64,000 nucleotides of DNA from Verpa conica (lineage: Eukaryota; Ascomycota; Pezizomycetes; Pezizales; Morchellaceae), in contig JAUFSD010000001.1 in the NCBI GenBank assembly GCA_033030425.1, positions 186,001 through 250,000 on the forward strand, in the 5' to 3' direction. Positions 11,768 through 22,558 of the stretch are shown here, in pieces. Numbering within the stretch: the stretch's first letter is position 1; each line of letters begins with the position of its first letter. A model generated the notes under the pieces. The model saw only the letters and a list, made by a program, of their open reading frames with translations. It ran no database searches and was not told the origin of the DNA. The position numbers were made by a program, and so were the translations under genes.

Positions 11768-13899
11768 ATGTTGCCCCCATTAAATCCACAGTATGTTAGC
11801 CCTTATGAAAGTAAAAAGGTGATTTACTCACTGGTGTTTTTTTTTTACAGACAGATAAGGCGCATGCGGGAGGCGCAATTACTTCCCTGGATAGCAGATC
11901 CGTTCACAAAACACGGACATTCAGAGCATGGGGAGTCAATAGCGTACTCTCCTGCCTCTGGGGGGAAGCCCAAAGAGTCTTATAATGGCCATGGGGAACC
12001 CACTGCCGCTGAAGTAATTGAGGAACACGTGGAAATTGAAGAAGCTACACCTATAGAGCTCTTTTATGATCTTTTCTTTGTCGCAAACTTGACAACTGTA
12101 ACCGGTGTACAGTACATAACGGGATGGAGGAGTACGTATACTTTAGACCTATTTGATTATAAATTTATGTTACTAGAATACTAATGAGCATTGTGGATAG
12201 ATTTTTCTTCCTATATCCTCTTCTTCATTATCCTCTGGTTCACTTGGTTGCATGTTACTCTCCTGGATGTGCGCTTCTCTGTGGACTCGGTATATGAGAG
12301 AATTTGCAAAGCTCTTCATTTCGCAGTCATGGCTGCGTTCTCTTCCGTCTCAACCACATGGGATCCATTCAGCCCAGACACCGTAGATTCTGCCAGAGGA
12401 CTTAAGACAATGACCCTTACGTTGATGTTCTCAAGGTTTATCCTTTGTATTCAATACTTCGTTGTGATGGGCTTTGGAAGGTCGAAGAAGAAGACTATCG
12501 TTCCTCTAGCAATCCACGGTGTAGTGATGCTTGTATCCGCATCCGTATACTTGGGGGTAATTAAGAGCCTTTTGATTTTAGGGTTGGGACCTCGTGACTG
12601 ACTTTTAAATAGCTATACTGGACCTTTACAGAGGGCGAAAGGAAAAGGTCTTATATTGCTTGGTACGGAGACCATTTTTCTTACAAATTTCATTATTTGC
12701 TTTTAATTTCTAACACTCTCTAGGTACATAATGGCTACTTTTGAGATAGTAGCCGTAATCGCTACTTCAAGTGTCTGGCGGTCCGTCAGCTTTAAGAAAA
12801 CCCATTTGGTTGAACGAATGGGGCTCTTAACTCTTATTATCCTAGGGGAGGGTATCATTGTTATGCTCAAAGCTATCAATGCAGTTGTAAAGGGATTTGG
12901 GTGGACAACTTCGACCTTCGGGGTTGTGGCTGCTGCTCTTTTTGTGATTGTGAGTACATACTTTCGATACTTGCTTCAATGCTTCATCATGTCTATTCGA
13001 CGATGCCGGCAGCGTAGATCGCATCAATTTCAAGGGCTAACATTACTCTCGTATAATAGTACTTGCTTTGGATGTTCTATTTCGACTACAATCCAAAGAA
13101 TGTCCACTACGGAACTATCAGACAGCAAATCTGGGCTATGCTCCATTTTCCATTTCACCTTGCCATCGTCCTCTGTGTCGAAGGTCTTCGCCAACTTACA
13201 ACAATGCAAAGTTTCAACCTGCTGGCCACCGAGATTAGCGCTAATGTCTCAACGCTAGAGCCTCTAGACCCGTCATTTCTCCCAGATTACTTGAGGACTA
13301 TTTTCAACATTCTCTACGAGGACGGCACCTCCAAGGTAGTATTGAAGGGCTACAAAACTATTCTTGCCAACATAGACTCGCTGCAGAACGAGATTCAGGG
13401 CTCTATTTCATACGAAGAATACTTGAACAAGATTCTATATGACGCCTTCACTGGTCTCGGCGAGTATTATGGGATCAAAGCGCCATACGCAACGTCTAGT
13501 GACCAACAGCTTGTGGAGCTTCTCAAAGTTTTTAACTTGGTCTTTCAATACTTTTATATATCTTTGAGTGTTATCTTTGTCATGTTTGGCGTCTTTGCAA
13601 TCATTGTACGGCGTCACATGGATATCTTCGACTATATTTCGATTGGCCTTCGATTCAGCGTTGCAGTAGCCTTCCTTTCAATGCTCGCGCTATACTATAA
13701 CCCCATACACCATGACTCTTACATAAACTTTATGTGGGGAGGTCCTTGGCCCATCCCACAAGTTGCCTTTATGATCTTCTTCGGTAAGTTCTTATCTTCT
13801 TTGCATAAAGTAACCTATTGCACTTGTACTAACGGACTTTTAGTCCTCATTGTGGATAAGACGATGGCCTATCTCGCACTCAAGCGCCTTCGATCATAG
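11768..13899 (+). CDS. LtrA-family multi-pass membrane protein
   Basis: This resembles the 'low temperature requirement A' family, shared between bacteria and fungi, with no settled biochemical function. Proposed exons are 11768-11790, 11851-12131, 12201-12556, 12634-12662, 12724-12949, 13060-13783 and 13844-13899, which together encode 564 aa with consistent phases. After a soluble N-terminal 90 residues comes the family signature ATPIELFYDLFFVANLTT. Many hydrophobic helices follow (for example ILFFIILWFTWLHVTLL) and the GLLTLIILGEGIIVML block, also typical of LtrA. Introns 1 and 6 are each 60 nt and stop-free in frame, so retention would simply insert 20 residues. The 29-nt exon 4 is supported by the IAWYIMATFE junction. 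The second-intron acceptor (CAGAG) is the least certain call. The bacterial relatives raise the possibility of ancient transfer, but seven introns show long residence in a fungal genome. Confidence 0.86.
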
Positions 13900-15056
13900 G
13901 AATTAGAGTTTTGGATGTAACCAAAAATGCCATTTTGTGAAATCGGGCGTTTTTTTTGTTTCTTGTTAATTTCTTATATCTACGTGCATGTTGGTAGTTG
14001 CAATCTCGCTAGAGCTATGTTTATGGAATGGGTGATGAAGTGTTTAATCTTTCTTTTTCTGTTCAATTTTTCCCTAAATGAATAAAAAAACATTCAACAC
14101 TATGCCATGGAGTCCATAAATGATACTATGGGATGGTAAAGCGGGTATGCGTGGGTCTTTAGCTTAAAGGACGAAACTAATATAATTGGTTGTAGAGCCG
14201 GGCTAGTCTCGTGCCCAGCCCCCTAAAGCAACGGGAACGGGAACGAGACTAGGGCCGGGCTTACTTTAGACTAGGGTAGAATATAAGTTAGATGGAGCCA
14301 CGCATTAAATAAGTCGCTCTATAGCTCAAGACTTTTGACTTACCATAGTCTTTGACGCGTAATCGTACATATAACCTTACGTATGCCGATGCGTGCATGA
14401 CCGCTAAATCTATATGCCAATGATTTATAAAACATAAGACTGCATGCTCTACTTTAGCTTTAGGAAATAGATCCAAGCCCTTCTATGTCAGAAATTTACA
14501 CTTTGATTTAGGTGTTGGGTTAGGGTTTTTTGGAGATTCGCATTGGGTTTTACTGTCAGACTGAGCGATCAGGACCGTCACTCTCAACTTTCCTCTTTAC
14601 TTTGCTCAAGGTATTCATACAAAGCATTTCCCCGGCTTTATGATAAATACTCGTTTTTTTTAACTCGCTATTTTGACTCAAGCACTTAGACTACCAATTA
14701 TCACTCGTACTAGCTCATATATCTCGGAATAATAATTTTCTCCTAATGAATTTCATTTATAATGAGGATCCCATTAAACTTCTGAATTGGTACTAGGTCT
14801 TTGGAGAAGAATTGAATTTAATATTTATGAAACAATTACATGCTAATGTTTCTTCATAATTCTATGTACTTTCCTTGGCGACTAAATTCAACTAGCCGTA
14901 ACTTAGTAGGAGCATACAAGTGAATGAATGAACCAATACTAGCCTACAATTACAAGTGAATACTACCTACAAGAAACTTTCAAAAAATGTTTTACAACTC
15001 CTGTGACTGGAGATCTCTTTTTTTTTGCTCCTCTAACCTTATGACGTCTACCAGAA
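13900..15056. other. intergenic with a short inverted repeat
   Basis: The 3' flank of the LtrA-family gene is T-rich. The remainder is AT-rich and without a gene. A GC-rich inverted repeat sits at 14203-14252. The pyrimidine-rich stretch ending in CTCTAAC...CTACCAG just before 15057 could be an intron end or simply a leader. Confidence 0.5.
14203..14252. repeat. inverted repeat CTAGTCTCGT / ACGAGACTAG
   Basis: Perfect 10-bp arms lie at 14203-14212 and 14243-14252, separated by 30 nt that include GGGAACGGGAACG. GC-rich GCCGGGC words flank both arms. It stands out against AT-rich surroundings and could be the remnant of a small terminal-inverted-repeat element. No flanking duplication was identified. 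Confidence 0.6.
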
Positions 15057-16010
15057 ATGCCAGGAGACATCACCTGCTACCGCCGTCATCGTGGTAGCTA
15101 TGGAGATCTTAAGTACCATATACTCCTCCTTATTTCGTCAAACTCACTATCCCTTGCAGTCTTATACATATTCTACACCGACCCCAATCGCATCGGTCTC
15201 GGATTCATTTCATCTACTACATTGATACATACGTTATGGCTACTTTCGTCATGTCTATGTGTTTTTCTGAGTTTCATAGTGCTTATTAGTACTAGCTACA
15301 GGCACAGATGCAAACTCAAGCATGAATACGCTGATTCTCGTCCTCACCCAAGTCTTGATTCTCTAAACAATCATAGAGTACCAACGGTATCTACGGTACC
15401 ACAAGAAAAAACCCCAACACAACAGCGTATGTCTAGAACCATGAACCCAGATGCAGAAATGGGACTTAAGTCTTTACCCACCCTTAAACCCAACACCCTC
15501 ACCCACCGGCGGATATATTCCTCGTTCCTACCAGCGGATAGCCGGTGGAGATTCTCCCGTCTCCGTCGTTCTGCTCTCCGTAAATCTCTACCGGTACCTA
15601 CAACCCTGTCTCTACCAAATACTTACAAAAACCTTCCGCCTATGCCACTGCGTTCGCCCTCGGTTTCGCCTTTCATCGCCACCTCTCAGGCCTTCAGCTG
15701 GGATCTAAGCCCAAGTCAGAATAGCACAACTCCTACTACCTACGTCACACCTCGCCATGAGCTACCGCGGCCATTATATCCTGGTGCTGAAGCCTCTGCG
15801 TGGCTACCAAAAAACGGCAGAGAGATACCAGAGGGTAATATCGGGCACGAGCATGATGGTGGCTGGTGGCGGGATAATCCTAAATATGAGGGTGGTGAGG
15901 ATGATGAGGAAATTGGGGAGATAATTATTTGTGACGATACCGGGTCTTCTAAGGGTTCTAGGGTGAGCTATAATGGGGGCATTGACTCCTATTATGCTGC
16001 CGCTATATAA
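15057..16010 (+). CDS. orphan protein with two N-terminal membrane spans
   Basis: I do not recognise this 317-aa protein. It has two hydrophobic segments, around residues 21-42 and 52-78 (for example LWLLSSCLCVFLSFIVLI). A basic stretch (SYRHRCKLKHEY) follows and suggests a cytosolic tail. The rest is long, Pro/Ser/Thr-rich and probably disordered, ending in an acidic patch (GGEDDEEIGEIII). It is a single open exon with an ATG at a plausible site, but the sequence just upstream (branch-like CTAAC, then CCAG) would also fit a 3' splice site, so a short 5' exon is possible. Length and composition favour a real gene over chance. Function is unknown. Confidence 0.5.
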   Translation: MPGDITCYRRHRGSYGDLKYHILLLISSNSLSLAVLYIFYTDPNRIGLGFISSTTLIHTLWLLSSCLCVFLSFIVLISTSYRHRCKLKHEYADSRPHPSLDSLNNHRVPTVSTVPQEKTPTQQRMSRTMNPDAEMGLKSLPTLKPNTLTHRRIYSSFLPADSRWRFSRLRRSALRKSLPVPTTLSLPNTYKNLPPMPLRSPSVSPFIATSQAFSWDLSPSQNSTTPTTYVTPRHELPRPLYPGAEASAWLPKNGREIPEGNIGHEHDGGWWRDNPKYEGGEDDEEIGEIIICDDTGSSKGSRVSYNGGIDSYYAAAI

Positions 16011-16240
16011 GGGTTGGGTTTTTTTTTTCTTTGGAAGTTTTCAAGACTGGATCTCTTATTTAGGGATGGTTGGCTTAAAGATGGCCATTAACTCGTAGAT
16101 AAACTAGACGAGTTAGAATTATTATAGAGCTCTTAAATATAATATTTTAGAACCAGTACGTAATTAAGTACCCTATAAGCAAACTCCCACGGATATCAAG
16201 AGAAATTACAAAAAAAGTAAGTTCTATCACCTAATACTCA

Positions 16241-19200
16241 TCAACTCAAGTCCATCCCTCCGACATCCCCCAACAGCTCTCCAGCCATCAAATCCCCGTC
16301 CCCTAACATACCCATCTCATCCCCCATTCCCAAATCCACACCTCCTAAATCAACTTCCACATCCCCAACACCTCCATCTCCCACATCTCCACCTACCCCT
16401 GCTGCCCCACCAACATTTGCATGATGCTGCACCGGACTAAACGGAGTCATCTGCGACTCTACCCTCCTGAGCACACCCCTCACAGCCTCGGCTCTATCGC
16501 TATCGCTCCCTCTCTCCTCTACATCCTCTGCTCGTAGCGCTTCCAGTAATCCCATTCTTCCATTACTTCCCTCATCGCTCGAGTTTGGTCCGACAGAGAG
16601 GATAAAGGATACTGCTACGTCCTCCGCATACCCAGGCGCTGTACCCTGAAGTCGACATTTTACAACTTCGCTCACGATACCCTGGACTACCGTTTTCGCG
16701 CCGAGAACCCTCCACGCTGAGAGGATGAGGCGATGGGTGTACGTTGTTGCCGGGCGAACAATGTTGATATCACCCTGGCTTACACTCCAGGTGACAAGGT
16801 TCTGAAACGCGCTTCCAAGGCTCTGTATTAACCCTCCACCACCTACATGGTGCGTCCAACTCTCCAGCTCATCTCTAGTTGCGGTGCCGGTTCGCTTAAA
16901 AGACGTGTACGGTTGAAGATTAGATACGATCTGTTCTACAACCTTTTGCTGAGCCCCTGTAGTCCCACGACGGAGAAGTTCCCGGAGGACACGGTCGAGA
17001 TGCCGAGCAGAAATAGAAACAACCGTGCGGTGGACCTCTGCTGCGTCGGAGGAGATGTTCGGGACGATAAGAAGGGAATGGAGGATTTGAAGGGGGGTTG
17101 TTATATCCTCGTGGTGTTCCCAGAGATGGTTACCTAACCAGCCTAATCCGCAGACGAGGGACGGAAGTAGGAAAGGCTCGAGGAGGAATGCAAAGCCTTC
17201 TTTAAGGGTATCAAGGTCAAGTACACCTTTTTCACATGCTAAGACGCTTTGCATGAATAGTGTAGGAACAAGTCTATAAAAGTCCTGCGGTCTACAAGAG
17301 CTCATTAGGCCATCGGATATGCCTTCACCCTCAAAGATCTCACGAATCCACCCTCCGAGCTGCGCGTGCTTGTCTGAACTGCCTAGATTCTCGATACGTT
17401 GTGAAGTCGATTCTCTGGGCAGAAGTTGTGGGATGAAGGAATCATTATTGGAAGTGCCGGATGCGGAGAGATCAGAGAGAGAGAGATCATAGCGGTGTAT
17501 TATTGTTAGGACGAGGAGTAGAATGTAGCCGAATTCTTCGTAGATGGGCTGATATTCACCTAAAAACAGTTAGAGATATTTCTTTCCAGGCTTGTTTGGG
17601 GGTCTCACTCTGATCTTCTTCATACCGCCATGTATCTAATAATTCGCAAAGCGGCTCTAGTAGATATTCGGGCTTAACGAAAAGTAGCATAACATCCAAA
17701 CTACTAGTCTTCCTTGTTAAAAAGGAACATACATTCCTCAATGGCATCGTTTCCTTCTGCTCACACATGCCTCTCATGATTTCTACTACCGTTCTCACAA
17801 CTGCCCCAGAATTCCCTTCAACCCCTTCAATCTCCTCAAGTAGTCTCTCAACTCGGTCGGGATCTTGCGTACACGAGTTTACCAATTCTCCAAGTTCGTA
17901 TTTCCCTGTCATTGGCAGCGCCCCGAGTGGTAGCTCGCCGAGGATACCTTGGATATCCTCTTCGCCGACCACCCCATGGAGCGCGCAGGCAAAGAGCAGT
18001 TCTTGGCGGAGGTCAACAGGGAGGTCACCGTTGAAAAGCATGTCTGGATTTGTGCTAGTGTTGTGGGTATAAGGGTCGAAAGACGAAGGAGCCAGGTTAG
18101 TAAGAGTAGATTGGTCGGTCCGCAGAAGCGCTTGACCAAGGGCATATGATGCCGTAAGAGGTGACGGAGAGAGGCGGGCGAGTATGATGGGAACCTTATT
18201 AGTTAGGAAGGAGCGTTGAAGAAAGAATGTACTGGCCGGTTCGTTACGGAGGATTGCGTTGGAAAGAGTGTCAAGGACAGCAGTTACGAAGTCTGCGAGA
18301 AGAGTGTTTGTATCGTTCCTATATCTACTATAGAGATATCCAATCACTGCTTCGTCGTCAACCTGTGGCCTTCCAACCAACTATAGGCCTCATGAGATGT
18401 TAGATGTGACTCCCTCCTCAAAGGGGGCAAGGTTCAAAAAGATCTAGTAAGTAAACGCACCAGTGCATTGAGCCACACGAACAACCCCCCTCTCGACCAC
18501 ACAATAGGTCCTCCTGCGCCATCCCCACCATCCCCCATCCCCATCATCATCCCATCAATTTCATTTCCCGCACCCTTCCCACTTCTCCCACCACCGGATC
18601 GATTCTGCCTCGGGGATTGATTTTGCCTAAACAAGCTCTCCATCCTCTGTGCAAGACTCGGGTTCTGCGCCTGGATATACTGTGTAAATAGGCTTAAACT
18701 GGTTTGAAACATCAACCTTTTCTCCTTTCTTCCTCCCTCCCCGAGTATACTCCCGGCATCCTCGTTTCCGCCGAGCGCAATCACCACCTCCGCTAATGCC
18801 TCTCTCCGGCCTTTACCCTCGCTCGCAGAACCCGGCATGCCTTCGACATGTTCTGCTGAACTAGCATCATCTAACATTCCCGTTCCCGACGCGGCCATCA
18901 CAGCCTCCATCCAGTCGCTCAGCGTTTGCACAGCACTCCATACCGAATCTGAGGATTTCGGTTTCCTAGTTCTCAGTACTGTTGCCAAAACAAGAAACAG
19001 ATCTGTTTCCAGGGCTTCTCTATTCCCTCCATTGATAGTTGCAGCAGGTGATGTAGACGAGGCGGATCTGGCGGTTGAGGTACGTAGTAGGGCTTGGAGG
19101 ACATCCGAGAGGCTGACTATGTCTCTCTCGACAAGGCGCTGGACATATTGCAGGTGTAACGGGTCAACAATTGCGGTGAGTTGAGGAGAGAGTATTTCGG

Positions 19201-19412
19201 TGCAAATTGCGGGGGGCTGCAAGGGGGCTTTGAGAAGGAGTTGGGTGGTATATTTTTCGAACTAGTGGGTTAGATGTTAGCTTGTGGGTAGGATTTGGGG
19301 GCTGGGAGGTACAGACGCGATCAACGTTGGTGCGGGTTAGTAGACATTTCTGAAAGAGTTTCTGGAATGTTTGGGAATGAGGGTTCGAGTTGAACGAGGA
19401 AGAGCCTGTCAT
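16241..19412 (-). CDS. MED5: Mediator complex subunit 5 (Med5/Nut1)
   Basis: This is a tail-module subunit of the Mediator coactivator, acting in the nucleus between activators and RNA polymerase II. Proposed exons on the minus strand are 19412-19317, 19261-18461, 18380-17609 and 17559-16241 (introns 55, 80 and 49 nt), giving 995 aa, close to the usual size of ascomycete Med5. The family pattern is clear. The N terminus reads FQKLFQKCLLTRTNVDR, followed by the DPLHLQYVQRLVERDIVSLSDVLQALL block. The C-terminal core has PQDFYRLVPTLFMQSVLACE, LKEGFAFLLEPFLLPSLVCG and WLGNHLWEHHEDI. The tail (last about 70 residues) is Gly/Asp/Met-rich and low-complexity. The third intron junction was set by phase 1 on both sides. 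It converges with the orphan membrane-protein gene, with only 230 bp between the two stop codons. Confidence 0.88.
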
Positions 19413-21727
19413 GACGCGCTGATTGAACAGTTAAAGACTTTGAGTTGAAGCTCTGTGTTTCTTGAGGTGAGGTATCAAGTATCCTTATATAACAGCACAT
19501 GTTGTCACGACAGTGGTGAGGCTCTTCGTGTAACATATGGGCGCAATAGTCAAGGGTAATGACTTCAGTACCAGAAAGATAGCTAGGGTTAATGTAAAAA
19601 CATTGTATCAATATCACCTATAACTAAAACAAGAACTTAGTTCTAACTCAATAGTATATGAGCAAGGCGCTTCTGATAAGAAGTATGTAGCTAGCACAGA
19701 GTGATAGGCAGTGAGTGGTAAAAATCACGTCAAAACCTATCAGAAACCAATAGTTAGGCTTATTTAGTAGAGGGTCTCTAATCTATACTTTTAGATTGAA
19801 ACTGAGCACTTTTTTCGAGCTAGACGGCAGTACAGAATGCTGTTTTAGTTCCGTATTTCCCCCAAATACCAGGAACTAGCCAAGGAGTTTAATTGGGTGC
19901 CCTTTTCTACTTAAATTATTTTTAGGCATATCAATAAATAAGTCCTACCTAGAGAGTTCTAGATGTTAAATGAGATTATGATATTCAATCTGGCCGAGAG
20001 AAAAGAGTAGTGGTAGACCTCCTCGCTTTGGGTTACTCCCTAGTTATATCTCTATATATACTAGCGCTACTCATATCCACTACCCCCCTAATCTCAAATA
20101 GCGGCTTACATAGCCGTAACCCTTTCACTGAGAGGTCTCGAAGGCTCTTTAATTAATAGACGATATAAGAGCTCCTGCTCCTATAATCAATAGTAGTATA
20201 GGATCAGAAAAGTCGATATAGTTACCTCAGAGGTTTTACCTATACATGGCCAATACCAGCGGTGCCAACAAATAAGCCGATTTAACTATCCCAGAGGCCC
20301 TATCTAGTTAGCTACGTACACGCTCATCATCCGCTAAAGTCTGCTTATTTTGGTTCTTAAAAATAGTCATCATAAATCTTTATATTGTAGTACCAAAAGC
20401 ACTTTCTCCAAATATGGATCGCGAACCATGCCTAAATTTGAAAATTCGAAAGTTTTAAAACTTGAAGAAAGCTATGAAGGTAAAACGAGGGTCATTCAGA
20501 GGTGTTTCTGCCTCTAATAGGGTCTCGGTTGCTCTTTAGGCGACTCTATAGCAGTAGATATATATATATAACCACTGTTTAATGATATAATCTAGTCCTG
20601 ACTTTCTCCCGAGCGAAATTTTAGGGGTGGCTTTCATCTTTCATAACTTGAGGATTGATTGCTCGTGAGCCATCATAGTACTGTATATGTAGCTATGTTA
20701 GTGGATGAGTACTCACTATAAGTTTATACCCTAGAAAGAAGAATACTGCTAAATATACTAGAATCTTAGGGATTCATCCACCTTCTTTTAGACATGGTAT
20801 GTTCTACGGCCGCCAGTACTAGCAACCCGGTGCGGTACAGTATAACAGTTATAATATTGGTCCCACTACTATGATTGTCAGGGATATAAACTACAAAATA
20901 GTGGAGGGGCTCCAAAAAGACACAAGTGGGAGTTATATGTAGTGTATTAATTACTATAGTTCTTATAATAACATTTTTAACCGAGTGATTATTTATGACC
21001 GATCTAAACTAATAGCCCCCTACTACCGTAGATCAGTAATTGTATTCACCTTGAAGGTTTATCATCTCTATACCGCTGTTAGAGCCGTGTCAGCTGGGTC
21101 TAGAGATATGAATCTATGCTTGTTGAGCCTCGAGTCTTGGCACTATAATGACCTGGCTGATTAGAACACGATTTCCATCTACCTTGCTGCCTTACGTATA
21201 TGCAATATAAGCTTCTCCTCATAAAACCCATTAGAAATTTTCGGGAATCGGTTATACGACTAGTTTTCTCGCGAATAGGGGGACCTCTCGGGATTTTTGT
21301 TGGACAGTTACAAGTATTCTACTTGTACTACAGATAGCCATATATATAAAACATTAACCCTATATCTTTCACCACAGATAAGAGAGCCGATTACTTCGAT
21401 TATCGTACCACTATTGTAGTAGATATATACAGCGACAAAACAACGATTGATATATGGCAAACTTCCCCCCCGCTAATAACCCTAAACCAAAGAAAATAAT
21501 AATAAATAATGCCCACCTCTTACATACAAACAGGCTCCACGCATGCGTACAAGCAGTCCCCTAGCCTATCAGAAAAGAAAAAGATAAGTAGATAGTAATA
21601 CCTGGACCAAAGAAACGCTGTAAAGACTTAATCCTTAACCTCCCAAAGAAAACCCCCATAACCTAGACAAACCCCAACACCATAAACATAACCAGAAACG
21701 CTCATCCTACCCTATCTGCAGCTCTTG
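19413..21727. other. 2.3-kb AT/TA-rich gene-free block
   Basis: The first 200 bp is the 5' flank of MED5. From about 19620 to 21480 the sequence is strongly TA-rich, with runs such as ATATATATATATA near 20560, and stop codons in every frame. This is the look of an old, mutated repeat. No terminal repeats could be defined by eye. Confidence 0.5.
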
Positions 21728-22558
21728 TTAGCATCCATCGTCCATGTGCCTCTCTCTTTGTACCGGTGCCCTCGACCCAAGCATCCAGTCTTCCATTGCA
21801 AGCCATCTACTCCACAAATTTTCAGCCCCTTCAAGCTCCCCGTCGTCGACTCCACTTAGGGGCATTAGATAGGGTATTGCCTCATCCACAACCACATCAT
21901 ACTCCTTTTTCACACTCGCCCACCCACCGCTTTTGGCAGCGAAAAGGTAATTCCTTCGCTCTTGTTCATGTAATGGTCCCACCCCACTCTCCCAATCGTC
22001 GCCAAACCAACCATGGAGAATCGCCGGCACATCGAAGCCCGTTGCGACTAGCCGTCGCATGTAAGGATGTAGGGAGACCCACCCGAATGGTGATATCGTT
22101 GGGTGGGGGGTAGTCTGTTGCGGTTGGATACTATATCCTGGGGGTCGGAATTGGGGAGGGGGTCGAGAAGAGGGTACGCTGAGGCTTGCTGGAGGCTGCG
22201 GAGATACCCGCTGGAAGGGTAGCTTTATGTTTATAAATGCTGCCAATGCCTGGCAGGGATAACTGTGCTGCGCGACCTCGAGGAAGTAACGCTGGCAAGA
22301 TTGGTACTTTGGGTACCAGTTGATAACGTCGAATTGGGACGCAGTTGACCTCCCTCCCCCTCCCCCTCCACCCCCACCCCCTCCCCTGCCACCAGAACCT
22401 GAGCCCCCGCTACCTCCACCGTGACTGTTGGAGGAATTCCCCGATGCGCCTGAGCCTGCGCTAGACGAGCCTGGAGTAGACGACGAATGGTGGTACCCCG
22501 AAGAGGAGGAGGACGAACCGTTGAACGGGAAAGAGGATGCACGGGCGTTATATTCCAT
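21728..22558 (-). CDS. conserved ascomycete protein, possibly 'Ilp'-like, with poly-Gly tract
   Basis: A 276-aa protein beginning MEYNARASSFPFNG. The open frame extends further upstream but has no earlier ATG, so this start is preferred. Residues about 15-75 are Ser/Gly-rich and include eleven consecutive Gly (59-69). The conserved part follows, with WYPKYQSCQRYFLEVAQH and QALAAFINIKLPFQR. A second block holds GWVSLHPYMRRLVATGFD, FGDDWESGVGPLHEQERRNY and LWSRWLAMEDWMLG. I recall related fungal proteins carrying the automatic name 'Ilp is an apoptosis inhibitor'. That name comes from memory, has weak functional backing, and should not be read as function. The strong block conservation supports a real gene. 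No intron was detected in the coding part, though a 5' UTR intron is possible. Confidence 0.72.
   Translation of the reverse strand: MEYNARASSFPFNGSSSSSSGYHHSSSTPGSSSAGSGASGNSSNSHGGGSGGSGSGGRGGGGGGGGGGGRSTASQFDVINWYPKYQSCQRYFLEVAQHSYPCQALAAFINIKLPFQRVSPQPPASLSVPSSRPPPQFRPPGYSIQPQQTTPHPTISPFGWVSLHPYMRRLVATGFDVPAILHGWFGDDWESGVGPLHEQERRNYLFAAKSGGWASVKKEYDVVVDEAIPYLMPLSGVDDGELEGAENLWSRWLAMEDWMLGSRAPVQRERHMDDGC

Noticed and set aside
21048..21058. ACCTTGAAGGT, a perfect match to the yeast Zap1 zinc-response element
   Set aside because: It is more than 8 kb from the ZIP transporter, with another gene between, inside a decayed TA-rich block. An 11-bp chance match is more likely.
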